Origin: Pseudeuparius sepicola
Lineage: Eukaryota; Arthropoda; Insecta; Coleoptera; Anthribidae
Assembly (NCBI GenBank): GCA_963920635.1
Contig: OY987299.1
Coordinates: forward strand, 117,615,373-117,679,372
Direction: 5' to 3'
Length of the DNA stretch: 64,000 nt
The notes below the pieces were generated by a model. The model saw nothing but the letters and a program-made list of their open reading frames with translations, did no database searches and had not been told where the DNA came from. This document shows, one piece after another, positions 32,744 to 44,540 of this stretch. The translations under genes and the position numbers were made by a program. Position 1 is the stretch's first letter, and the number at the start of each line of letters is the position of its first letter.

Positions 32744-34664
32744 CAGTGTGACCCATTTGTTTTGGGGTCAGTCTGTAAAAAGTGTATCAATCGTGCGATT
32801 TGGCTGATTTTTTTTTTAAATTGTAGAGCTCGATGAACTGCACATTTTGAACAAAAATTGCCTGGTTCGCATAAAATCCAAAGCCTACTATGACCGTTTT
32901 TATGAGCAAAATTTTAAGAAACCATATTAGCGTTTTTTTTTGAAAAAATCTGTGTGCGCCAATGGATTGAGCACCCCTCGAAATGGGTATGTACAAAATT
33001 TCATCAAAATATTTCAAGTAATAACGATTTTGTAGAAAAATTAAAAATGCAGTCAAAAATTCAAAGTTGGCCATGGAAAATAATTGAATTGTAATAATAC
33101 AACCTTATGCTTATAAACACAAAACATAAAAACAATTAAAATTATAAAATTTTTGTAACTTCTACCAAGCCTCCATTTTCTACAATGCATTTGTCGTTCC
33201 TCTTGCGTACATTCAAAATTACATTTCGTATTTGCTGTGGAGTAATTTCCTCCCAACTACGGTTTATCCTAGCTTGCAGTTCTTGTAAATTATGGGGTCT
33301 TGACTTATAAACATTTTGCTTAAGTGTACCCCATAGAAAAAAATCTAAAGGAGTTAAGTCCGGAGATCTCGGTGGCCACTCACAGAAAGGACTATTTCGC
33401 CCTATCCAACAGTTTTCAAAATTATTATCTAGCCAGTTTCTGATTAAACGAGCATTATGAATAGGACTGCCATCTAACTGTAACTTTAAATTTAAACGGT
33501 ATCTTAATGGTAACTCATCTAAAGCATTTCTAAATTCAATTTCTAGAAAATTCAAGAAGCCAGCCGCATTCAAATTCCCTTCAAAGAAAAATGGGCCAAT
33601 TATTCTGTCGCGTAGTATTCCACACCAAACGTTAATTTTTTGTGAATATTGTCTCCTTGCATTTATTATAAACTCTGGATTTTCAGCTGACCAGTGACGG
33701 CAGTTTTGACTTGATACTACACCATTTGCAGTAAACGTGGCTTCGTCGGTGAATAAAATTTCATTTAAAAAGTTGCCATTATGGAGATATTCACCTTGCA
33801 GCCAATAGCAAAATTCTAATCTTCTCTCCTCATCTCCTGGTTCCAGGGTGTGCAAAAATTTTGGCTTAAACGGTTTTATTTTGTTTTGTCTCAAACATCT
33901 CCTTATACTCTCTCTGGGTATATGAAGGTCTAAACTAGCCGTTCGAACACTATTTCGAGGATTGTCACTAAAGTATTGCAGAATTTGATTGTTATTTTCA
34001 ACAAGTCCACGGCGTCCATTTTGCCTAGTTTTTAATAAATTTTTAGAAATCGATCCAGTTTCATCAAAAATATTGTTTATACGTTGTACAGTACTTCGAC
34101 TCACTGATCTACCTGGGTGTCTATTGTTAAATTCGGCCGCAGCTTCCGCTGCCGAGCGCTCGTTGTCGCCCACGAGTCGAACAATTTCTATTTTGTCTCT
34201 TATGCTTAAATATTCCATAATTATGATAATTAATTGTATTGAGCACAAACAATTTCTGAACTCAATTTAGACAGTTTGACACTTAATAAAAGTAAACAAT
34301 TCAATTATTTTCCATGGCCAACTTTGAATTTTTGAAAATAAAGACGTACCTTGGCTGCATTTTTAATTTTTCTACAAAATCGTTATTACTTGAAATATTT
34401 TGATGAAATTTTGTACATACCCATTTCGAGGGGTGCTCAATCCATTGGCGCACACAGATTTTTTCAAAAAAAAAACGCTAATATGGTTTCTTAAAATTTT
34501 GCTCATAAAAACGGTCATAGTAGGCTTTGGATTTTATGCGAACCAGGCAATTTTTGTTCAAAATGTGCAGTTCATCGAGCTCTACAATTTAAAAAAAAAA
34601 TCAGCCAAATCGCACGATTGATACACTTTTTACAGACTGACCCCAAAACAAATGGGTCACACTG
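32744..34664. mobile_element. autonomous-looking Tc1/mariner-superfamily element with long TIRs
   Basis: 1921 bp, flanked by TA (32742-32743 and 34665-34666). TIRs are unusually long, about 350 bp (32744-33090 and 34297-34664), starting CAGTGTGACCCATTTG, and nearly identical apart from a T-run length change and a block of about 20 bases near 34330-34350 that is missing from the left arm. One uninterrupted transposase gene fills the interior. High arm identity plus an open gene suggests recent activity. Confidence 0.92.
33142..34248 (-). CDS. Tc1/mariner-superfamily transposase
   Basis: 368 residues if started at 34248; a second ATG at 34218 (residue 11) begins MEYLSIRDKIEIVRL and is the more natural start, because residues 1-10 are a hydrophobic run. 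An N-terminal helix-turn-helix region (about 15-65) is followed by a second DNA-binding segment and a DDE catalytic core: Asp168 in FTDEATFT, Asp259 in QLDGSPIHNA, and Asp302 in SPDLTPLDFFLWG, with 42 residues between the last two. This is longer than the 34 of mariner (DD34D) and Tc1 (DD34E), so it belongs to one of the longer-spaced insect lineages. No frameshift or stop seen. Confidence 0.9.
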   Translation of the reverse strand: MCSIQLIIIIMEYLSIRDKIEIVRLVGDNERSAAEAAAEFNNRHPGRSVSRSTVQRINNIFDETGSISKNLLKTRQNGRRGLVENNNQILQYFSDNPRNSVRTASLDLHIPRESIRRCLRQNKIKPFKPKFLHTLEPGDEERRLEFCYWLQGEYLHNGNFLNEILFTDEATFTANGVVSSQNCRHWSAENPEFIINARRQYSQKINVWCGILRDRIIGPFFFEGNLNAAGFLNFLEIEFRNALDELPLRYRLNLKLQLDGSPIHNARLIRNWLDNNFENCWIGRNSPFCEWPPRSPDLTPLDFFLWGTLKQNVYKSRPHNLQELQARINRSWEEITPQQIRNVILNVRKRNDKCIVENGGLVEVTKIL

Positions 34665-34705
34665 TAGATAACATATCGATATTGCCGTAAATCGTCGCAA
34701 AACAG

Positions 34706-34746
34706 TAGCCAATCAGCTTTTTGGGCCCGTGACGTCACGGGCCCAA
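34706..34746. promoter_or_regulatory. CCAAT box next to a 26-bp perfect palindrome with a CRE core
   Basis: 34721-34746 is a perfect palindrome centred on TGACGTCA, the consensus CREB/ATF site, with GGGCCCG arms. A CCAAT box lies at 34709-34713. The combination looks like a promoter module, but no transcript or coding region follows, and it may be carried by an old repeat. Confidence 0.35.
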
Positions 34747-36460
34747 GGAATTGGAATTTCAAAAACGTTTTAAGGGCATTTCCCGGCCGAAAAAGAAACG
34801 GAAATAGAAAAAATATTTTCATGTTTTATTTACTATTAAGATTCATAAATAAAAATAAAAAAAGTGTGAAACAGGCCCAATGGACATAGCATTGTTAAAT
34901 ATAAAAGGCAGTCTTGACTGATATTTAAAAATTAAAAAGTAAATCCTTTTTGAGTGTGAAAACAATAAGTATCAATATAAAACAACGTAATATTTATAAG
35001 TAGTATAGGCAGCGTCCATATAGGTATAATTTCTTACCATATTTATATTGTTAATTTTTTGTATATTCGATTTGAAATATTTTGTAAATGTCCTTCATTG
35101 TAAGTAATAAGTTACTATGTTTATCTTGAATGAACGCCCATGTGCCATTCACCTATACCCATTTGTTTCGCCTATATCTAAACCATTTAATTATAAATTC
35201 AACTCTGCAATGGCGAAACATTTATTTCCGTATCTTATCGAGTAAACGCGCATAGCCAGAGCCGAGAAATCCCAATGAAAATCAAAATAAATGGCTTCGC
35301 AATGGAGGCCTAACGTTGATGGATCGTTTGTATCTCGGGCGAGATGGATATTACCCATGTAAATTGCGATCTTGACAAAATAAGAATTATCTTATACGAT
35401 CGGTCACCGGAAAATCGATGGCAAACCAGGCAAACTAATGCGATTTAATTATTTTGCATATAAGCATGTGTTAATTGGACTTGAGAGCTATAGTTTTTAA
35501 TGAGATATGTCGCACGATACTCGGAATTCGATCGCCTTGCTACTTGCTACATATCTTGTTTTTCCTGATGATAGATGATCATTTGCGTGTATACAAATTA
35601 CAAGGAAATTGAAATTATTGAAATATAATCTGCAGAATATACAGATAAAACAGATAACAAATGTTCACAAAGCATGCACGAGAAAAAGTTTATTGGCAAA
35701 TGTTCTAAAACACTGAAAATGAATTTTTGTGTTTGATCAAAAAAATGGTGCCTGTTCTGTCTGTGTTCCGCCATATAATTTGAATCGGTTATAGTGCTCC
35801 AAATTTTGCATACAGCAGGGTACTTTGACCATTTTTTGTGTAGTTTTTTCAGACTGATCGGTATCAAAATCGCTTTAAAAAATTTTTAGTTTAAAATGAT
35901 TTTGCCGTTTTATCGTTTAAACAACTCTGACGTCAATGATTTTAAAATAGGGTACATTAAATTAATAAAATACTTTGTAAATTAAGCTGGAGGTGAACAA
36001 ATAAAAGTACGAGAAAGATCCACATGGAAAAAGTAAATGGGGAAGGAAAGAATTGATAAAGGAAAGTAGCAAATTTGTTCAAGTCCAAGTTAGGCGGACG
36101 CGGCAGGCTGGTCATGTCCACCCCTACGACGAGTTACGTGGAAAATTTGAAACTCACAAGATAATTCCATGAGAGTGTAGAAGGTATCTGCAAGTGTTAG
36201 ATAAATCCAGTTTCCAAGTTGGGCGGATATAGCAAAAGCTGGACTTATCCGTCTCAACGATCACCGATTCTTAACATATTTATGTGTCCCAAGGTATATA
36301 CAGAGTCGCGTTCGAATGCAACGTATCAAGCTCCCAATGTATGAAACATTATGCCGGTTAGTTAAGCGCTATTTGAAAATTTGAATACTTATTTTCATAC
36401 AAGCATTGAATAAAGAAAAAGTCAGCAAGCAATCAAAACAAATAACAAATTTCAATATTT
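34747..36460. other. gene-free stretch
   Basis: No supportable gene. Around 36090-36270 the sequence CCAAGTT.GGCGGA occurs twice with similar surroundings (36089 and 36217), an unclassified short repeat. Confidence 0.4.
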
Positions 36461-37466
36461 AAGTTTATAAGTGAAGTGAAACGGCTGACGCTAGAGGAAA
36501 AAAGGAGCAGCTCTGGAACGCGAATTTCTCAGGCACCCGAACGCCTAATAAAAACGCAAGCAAAGTACTCTGGAGTTACTCCGGAGTACTGAAAGCCTCG
36601 CACCCGAAAGCGGCACATATTAACCGCGTTCCTTTTGCCACTTTTCTTGAGAATTCTTACTTTATCTCGGATGGTGGCAGTTCCTTTTATAAATGATGTT
36701 GTGAGCTAAAGTGAGATTTTTTACCTTCCCCCACCCTTTAAGCGCATCCTCGTGAGGACACTCATTATCGAGCGTAATGGCTCAGTTGGCCCGGTTTGGT
36801 GGTAGGGAAAATTCCCCTTTCACAAGATCAGCCTTTGACAGAAAAAACAAACTGAGTGGCTCAGCTAACAACTGAGCCACTGTAGGGCCGAAAGGAATGC
36901 GGCTATTATGTGGTGCTTTCGAGGATGGTTTCATTTTAAAAATTAAATTGTAGAAAAACTTTTAAGTTTATAAGTGAAGTGAAACGGCTCACGCTAGAGG
37001 AAAAAAGGAGCAGCTCTGGAACGCGAATTTCTCAGGCACCAGAACGCCTAATAAAAACGCAAGCAAAGTACTCTGGAGTTACTCCGGAGTACTGAAAGCC
37101 TCGCACCCGAAAGCGGCACATATTAACCGCGTTCCTTTTGCCACTTTTCTTGAGAATTCTTACTTTATCTCGGATGGTGGCAGTTCCTTTTATAAATGAT
37201 GTTGTGAGCTAAAGTGAGATTTTTTACCTTCCCCCACCCTTTAAGCGCATCCTCGTGAGGACACTCATTATCGAGCGTAATGGCTCATTTGGCCCGGTTT
37301 GGTGGTAGGGAAAATTCCCCTTTCACAAGATCAGCCTTTGACAGAAAAAACAAACTGAGTGGCTCAGCTAACAACTGAGCCACTGTAGGGCCGAAAGGAA
37401 TGCGGCTATTATGCGGTGCTTTCGAGGATGGTTTCATTTTAAAAATTAAATTGTAGAAAAACTAAT
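36461..37466. repeat. 503-bp direct tandem duplication
   Basis: Unit 1 starts at 36461 and unit 2 at 36964, offset 503. I counted only about four substitutions (for example GGCTGACG/GGCTCACG and CTCAGTTGG/CTCATTTGG), so roughly 99% identical. Each unit has a hairpin with a 10-bp stem built on GTGGCTCAG (36855-36881 in unit 1) and a near-palindrome AGTACTC..GAGTACT (about 36567-36593). No ORF spans it. A diverged part of the unit recurs at 59903-60035. Confidence 0.9.
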
Positions 37467-38289
37467 TCTGCTTTCGCAGTTTCGAATAGCGCAAAGGCAG
37501 GTACCTACCAATGAGGTAAGGAGACGATGTGGCGTCACCTAAAACGACATCGAGTCGGCCATATTCTGGCATCTATCCGCTGTTGTATCACTGTCTGGCA
37601 TTTAATTTTTAAGTATATTTTTTTTTGTATTTGTGGCTGTTCCGCGAACGATTAATATAATTAAAGTAATAAGTACTTACCTAAATGCACAAGCAGAAGT
37701 GGTATGGACAAAAATAAGCAGGAATCACATATCACAGGTTTGTACAAAAAGCGCAGAGCCGCATCATGCTTAGGTACATAGCATTCTGAACATAGGTGAC
37801 ACACAGTTGAAAATACATGTTGATGGTGTTATTTATTATTATACCATTATTTTTTAGAATTGTTGATTCGTGAAGTTTTGCAATAGTCCGGACCTGGCGA
37901 TTTAGCCATATTAGGCGCGTTTTATTGCTGCTCCATTCTCTACAAGCAGCAACTTGGCTGCGTTTTTTTTTTTATTGCATTATAATTTCTCTATCGACGC
38001 TGCCGACTACTACCTCCTATAAGCAAGTAAAAAAAGTAGGGAAAGTGGCGGAGAGTATCATGATTTGTGTTTTATTTTTATAATAACCTACAACTACAGA
38101 ATAGTTATTACAACCTGCAGCTTTAGCATCCCTTGTAGCCGCACAAGTTATCTAGCAGATTCTTTTACGTTTATTTTTCTGAACTGGTAGAGGTTGACCC
38201 TCCTTATCTTTCTCCATTTTCTCTCTCAGTAGGAAGCAATAAAACGCGTCTATTGATGCATCCCTCGATACCGTTTTATGCTTGGCTGT
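37467..38289. other. gene-free stretch
   Basis: No feature recognised. Confidence 0.4.
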
Positions 38290-38500
38290 AAGAGAAAATT
38301 GTGGGCAAAAAATATGCCCACGGTTATGGAGTTAAAAGTTAGGGCGATAAAAAGTTGTGCTTGTTCTTAAAATAAGATTGGCATAGAAATAATTAACATT
38401 TCAAAATTGAAAAACGTAAAATGGTACAAGAGTAAACTGTCTTTATTTGTGAATATATGGAAAAAAGTTATTAGTAAAAGTTGTTCGAAATTAAAAGGTA
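38290..38500. repeat. fragment of CAGTGTGTCC MITE family
   Basis: The blocks CTTAAAATAAGATTGGCAT, AAGAGTAAACTG and GAAAAAAGTTAT follow the order in the left arm of the element at 39447. Both termini are missing. Confidence 0.6.
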
Positions 38501-39444
38501 GTGAGTCCATAATGTCAATTTTCGAAAGAATCGGCCTGTTTTGATTAAGGGTCGAGATTAAAGACGCCGTTTCTTCAATATCTACCATAGTTGGCCATGG
38601 TCTCAAAAAATCGCATTTTTAGAGCTTTCCGACATAATATTCGATATGGTTATTCGGAGAAATAACCATTAAAAAAACAGAAGTTTGTGTCATATCTCGA
38701 AAATAGCAGCAGTCACGGAAAGTATAGGATATGATAACTGCATTGGGGATACAATTCCCTCAAACTTTTGTATTTACACTTTTTATCGAAACTCAGAAAC
38801 AACGAAGTTAGATGGATCAGATTAAATCGCCAAAATTTCGTTATTTTCAAAATATCTATAAGCCATGACTTTTTTCAAAAATCCACAAGGCGCGTTAAAT
38901 TGGTCCCACAAAACCTCCCTTCTATCTCCGCTAGTTTCCGAGATCCCGATACTGATCATCAAAAAAAACTTACCGTGTATTGGGCAGTTTGGACACCTTA
39001 TAACCGTGGACATACGTCATACAGTATACGGTTTCCGATTTCGGCCAGTCATTGGCATTCCGAAATCTTAACTAGAAGACCCGCATGGAATAGTACCTGG
39101 CGCCACGAACCCATTGACACTGTCGAAAACGACCGTCCGATCCACCTGCCTTGACCCATTCGGATGCGACGCATACATCGTTAGGATCGTGATAAAAAGT
39201 CAATGCTGGACGGTTTTCCGAACGAATCCTAATGAGACCGTCTACCTCGGGTCACGACTGCGCCGTCGAGGTTGAAAATGGAGCTTTTTTCGTTTTTGTA
39301 CCGATGATAGGTACATAAGTACTCCTGAGGAGTGAATTACTATATCGTGAGGTCGCTCTACAAAATTTCAAATTGATACAAAACACTAGTCCAGTGACGT
39401 AGGGTAACAGGTTGAAATGTTATAAATTCATTTTAACGCCAATA
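38501..39444. other. gene-free stretch
   Basis: No gene supported. The GC-richer segment 38880-39260 is partly open on both strands with no recognisable product. Confidence 0.35.
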
Positions 39445-39446
39445 TA

Positions 39447-40715
39447 CAGTGTGTCCACGGATGGACTTACCTATAGATACTGGTAGAAAATTTTATTTTC
39501 AATTTTTCGAGAAAAGTCATTCTTGGCAAAAAAAGTCTGCTTGTCCTTAAAATAAGATTGGCATGGGAAAAGTTAACACTGCTTATACTGGGTGACCAAA
39601 AAATTTAAGAAACGTTAATTAGCATAAGAGTAAACTACCTCTATTTGTAAAGATAGTGAAAAAAGTTATAAAGAAACTTTGCTCGGCGTGGTAAGTTACT
39701 TGGGTGTACCAAATTTCAAAGCGTTAGCCTACTTTGATTTTTTGATTATTTTTTTCTCTTTGTTTGTCAAATAAATGGTTTTCTGTAATTAGTACGACAA
39801 AACTGTATAAAGAAAACTTCCTCACAATGGAAAACTGCGCATGATGACAAAATTTTACGATTCTAGTCCTACTTTGTATTTTGGAAAATATTGGAGGAAA
39901 CTCAAAGTCGACCTAGGGTTGTCAATAGTATATTACATAGCGATAGTTGTAAACAGCTCATTACGTAAGAGTGGAAAAGTTGCGCACGAGCCGCGCAGCG
40001 GCGAGTGCTGTAATTCCACGAGTATGTAATAAGCTTACAACTCGAGTTTTGTATTATAATTTTTCTTCGACGAAAGAAAAACTATTATAATAGATAAACT
40101 ATATTTCTGATTATCTGATAGGCAACAATTAGTATGTTGGTTAGTTGCTATGGTGACGCGGATGCCGCGCTAACAAGGCACCCGTGATAATTGCGTTTTA
40201 ATTAAGAACAGATACGTATTTTTTTTTATTACGTGTCAGTCATTACGTGTCAGTGTTCGTAACAATGGACTTACTTATAACCTAAACCGTCACTTAATAG
40301 GTATGTTACTAGCATAGGAGTAGAAAAAAAAATAATTTCATCATACACAGTTTCCTACTCTGAGTAACTTTCATTTATACAATTTTGTCTTACTACCTAC
40401 AGACAATTATTTAATCGAAGAAAAACAAGAAAAAAAAAATAAAAAATCGAAGTGGCACAACGCATTCAAATTTTGTGCACCTAAGTAACACATCACGCTG
40501 AACAAATTTTCTTTATAACTTTTTCCAATATCTCTACAAATAGAAGCAGTTTACTCTTATGCGAATTAACGTTTCTTCAATTTTCTGGTCACCCAGTATA
40601 AGTAATGTCAACTTTTTCCATGCCAATCTTATTTTAAGAACAAGCAGATTTTTTTATGAAGAACGACTTTTTTCGAAAAATTGAAAATAAAAATTTATAC
40701 AAAAGTACAATTTAA
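39447..40715. mobile_element. CAGTGTGTCC MITE family, copy 2
   Basis: TA then CAGTGTGTCCACGGATGGAC at 39447, the same end as the element at 10850. The left arm to about 39720 pairs with 40480-40700 (blocks GTCACCCAGTATAAG, TTACTCTTATGC.AATTAACG, CCAATCTTATTTTAAG.AC). The right terminus is decayed near 40715. Its core contains a GC-rich palindromic module at 39984-40008. No transposase. Confidence 0.75.
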
Positions 40716-40969
40716 TCCATATGTGCCTTCTCTGATTGGGCCTTCAGACAAGTGCGGAGTTATAATTTTACGACTTTTCAGTGGTCCAATCAAAATGGTA
40801 CCTTTTTCGTGTCGCTGTTTTGTACTCGAGTATGGGCCTATTATACATTATACCTACTTTAATTTTCAACATTTTTTATTACACTTATAATAAAATATTA
40901 CGAAATATAATAATGGGTCCCTAAACTTATGGATTTCAATTTTTTAGATAACTCATCAAATAAAATTGT

Positions 40970-41745
40970 TCATGTTTTTGATGGTTTTGCACTTTTTACA
41001 GGTAATAAATTGTTTGGGGCCCTTGTAACCTGATTCACAATAATTTCTAGTCGAGTTAAATTCTCAATTTCACTCTCACTGTCACATTTTCACCGATTTT
41101 CATTAAAGTTTTAGGAATTTACTAAATAGAGAGTAACTATGAACAAATAATGCAGTTTTTTTCGTCCAATAGTTGTTATGATAAAGTGAAACTCGCGGCT
41201 TTTTGGACATATCAATTTTATTTATTTTTATCAGCGCCAACTTTTCGAAACACTCCCTGTCTTCTTTAGGGCTAGATATAAAACAGAGATTGTGTACAGC
41301 AGGTACAGTTCCCAATGTCTCTTCTTGAGAGATTGTGATTATGATTGTGAGTTTCACTTTATCAAAACTATTAGACAAAAAACTGCATTATCTGTTCATA
41401 GTCACTGTTTATTTAGTATTTTTTATTTTTTATTATTTCTAAAACTTTGTATTTGTGAGAGTAAAATTGAAAATTTAACTGCACCAGAAATTGTGAATCA
41501 GGTTACAAGAGCCGCAAACAATTTATTACCCGTAAAAAGCGTAAACCAGCAAAAACAAGAACAACTTTATTTTTAGTTTATGGATTGCAAAGATTGTGTA
41601 TAGTATGTACAGTTCAATCTCTTTTTTTTTAATTTTGCCTTGAAGAAGACACGGAGTGTGTCGAAACCTTGCCGTTGGTATAAACAAATACAATTTATAT
41701 GTCCAAAAAGCCATGAGTTTCGTTTTATAATAACTATGAACTTTC
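40970..41745. repeat. complex foldback repeat
   Basis: 40975-41190 pairs with 41350-41565 in inverted orientation (blocks GGTAATAAATTGTTTG, TTACTAAATA, GAACA.ATAATGCAG). A further segment 41165-41275 recurs inverted at 41640-41745 (TATGTCCAAAAAGCC, GTGTC.AA). So at least two overlapping inverted pairs are present. No coding region. Confidence 0.7.
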
Positions 41746-44540
41746 AAAATTGATAAATTTTATATTTCATGGTCATGGCAATAAAATACTTTTTGATAAC
41801 TGTACATTTTTCTATTGTTAATAAAATAAATAAATCTCATTAAAGTACTTTAAAGTACTTTACTGTCGTATGTGATTATCTTTCAGCTATCGGGTTTTTC
41901 AATTCCGCTTGCAACCGGGGCCCATTTTATGTTGTTATCGCCGCCCCTTTCGATAGGTGCAGCTAACTATAAAAACAATGTTAAAATGCCAATAACGTTA
42001 TTAAAACATAACAAGACCAAACCTACAAACAATAAATTGTTGCTCCATATGGTACCTACAGTAATATTACAGTGTTAACATAATACCCTAGACCATTATC
42101 CTTCCAAATTGTTAATTAAAATAATAGTCGACCTTGTTTCCCGCTTGTCGCTATCATATATGTTCTAACTGTTTTAGGTAATTTTAAGTGATAGATGGTA
42201 GGTACTTGTGTATGTCGAAGGTAAACGCTTTGTTTTGTGTCTAAGAAACGAATCATTTGTATGTAATTTGGGAGCTTTTAATTTGGTAAATAATACTTTG
42301 TTGCGAGGGCCAAGGTGACTATAATAGGAACTTTTTCTCTCGAAAGTTTCATCTATAAAATGTCTGGGTTATTAGCGCTTCACGCACGGGCAGTCATGAC
42401 TTTCTAAAACATCCCCCACAAAAATGATTCGCCCGCCACTGCCAGAGCAATCAGACCGCGACTGCGTCAGTTCTAGTCATTTTGTTAGTGCCCAGTTGCG
42501 AAAATAGGGTACCAAATGCTGGTCTTGAATGCCCCAATGTTGCGAAACGATTAAATGCATCTTTGGGTGATAGGCTATCCGTGCACTTGAACGAAACGTG
42601 CTTGAAGACTGACAACATCAACAAAATATAAAACATTTTCTAATAAGAATTAGTTTCCAATTGAAATGTCGAGACTGCAATCAAACTGGATCTACAGCGA
42701 GCGCCTGCCGTGGCAGCCGTTTTCCAGATCGTTTAATTTTTCGGCAAAAAACGGGTTTTTATCTTAGGTTTAGCTTTCAAATGCGACGACTAATCGGTAG
42801 GTTTGTTTCCGGTTTGAGAGTGGCATATGGCATACGGTGTGGAAAATACTTATAGAGTAGTAATGATTTGATTTGTATCAATGGGGAAAAGATGCACAAT
42901 CGGCAACAAGGTACCAGTATTCGCCCGGTGGAATCTCCAGTTGATCTGATTCGCGCCATCTCTTATTAGGGAGTAGCAGTAACAGCAATCGAATTTACGC
43001 TTGCGCACGTGAAAAGAAGCCTACATTTTGAATCTTTAGTTCCCTCTAAAATATTAAACCTTTCACATTTTTCCATGCTCAAGAGGATAAGAAGAGTACG
43101 GGTTCCCGCTCTGTAGATTAGATTATCTGTTGCAATCAGGGACTCTTTAAAATAAGGGGACCCAGCACGTCACAGCCTTGAGGGGAAGTTTGTTTTCTGT
43201 AGACTCCAAGGAGACCACAAGGGGGCTGGTACAAGGTTATGTTATATGTCAGTGTCCAACTGCCATCAGGTTTTATGTGACATGCCAGTGCCATAGATTC
43301 TAAAGGAGGCAAAATATTTCTCAACATAATTCACAATTTTTAACTTTTCTAACTTCCAAGTCCAGATACTCAGATGTGTCAATTAATGGTAATGCGGCCG
43401 CCTGTAGTAGGTACTGGAGTAGTCCCAATAATTGCAACCAAATTTTTCCCGTGTAAACTTTAGTAATCCTACAATTCCCATTACGTGGGCATTACGTATA
43501 AGTAGTTTATTAAAACCAAAATCGTATTTCGTAAATTTTAAATTATTAAGCAGGTAGCTTCAGTCAGGTCTTTTTTTAAAGAGTTTTTATCTACGACTAC
43601 AAGTTTATTTTAAGTTTGTGAGGTAAGTACCTTGGGAGAGAAATAAAATTACAAATATTTTATAATGAACACCAAAAACTACCATGATCAGAACTACTAG
43701 ACCTAATCTTATTAGTCCATCCCGAAATCTGTGAAAGTTCTTTGGGTAGATACATTCAATAAGGGAAGAAAGTTCAACTATACGTATTACCAATGGATTG
43801 AGGAACCTGGTAACAAGGTGCAATAGCGACAAATTCTTAAATAAGCAAAATCGGCACTGACTTACCATACTTATTACTTAAATTTCGTGGAAATAATTGC
43901 TGGAAATCAATTTCAACTATAAAATAAATTTGTTTCATTTGACAGTTCTGCACTTGTAGAGACAAAATTGTAAAGCCTGATTTTTAGAAATCATGGAAAC
44001 CATTATTTATTGTTACCAACAATCAAAGTACCTGTTATATTCATAGATTCTCCAATTAAGTGGCATACTTGGCATCACTGATACCATTATAATGAGGAAA
44101 GAATAGGCCTCACTTTGGAAAGTAAATTGCTGGGTCTCCTTACTTTAAATTAATAATAATAATTAAGGAAATTAAGTCTAAGGAAAATTTAAAAATAATT
44201 CGACCTACACTTGTATGTGCGCAGAACAAGAACAAGGTGCATTATACTAATAATAAACAATAACAATAAACAAAATCTAATGAAGCATCTTTTAACAATT
44301 TATTACAACCACATAAATATTCTAATATATTAATATTATGCAAAAAAAGTAGCGTTGTTTTAGTGATTTTAATCTGGAAACAATCTTGACACACATTCCT
44401 CGTGCTAAAAATCTTATCATGTAAATTAAATGATTTTACATTATTTTTGCTCCGCAACTGTTTTGACTTTGTATTTTTTGGGTACCTACCTAGCTACCTA
44501 AATAAATGATTTGACCTAATTATTATTATTTCTATTTCAG
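41746..44540. other. gene-free stretch upstream of the nudC exons
   Basis: Presumably nudC intron, since the exon at 44541 begins mid-gene. I looked for the preceding exon, which in this family encodes a Trp-Thr-Gln-Thr segment, and did not find it here or further left. Confidence 0.4.

Noticed and set aside
38880..39260. GC-richer block read as a possible decayed gene
   Set aside because: Translations in all frames gave no recognisable protein; stops are scattered.
43136..43868. Minus-strand open frames of 63 and 87 residues in the presumed nudC intron
   Set aside because: No family recognised, no upstream splice or start context.
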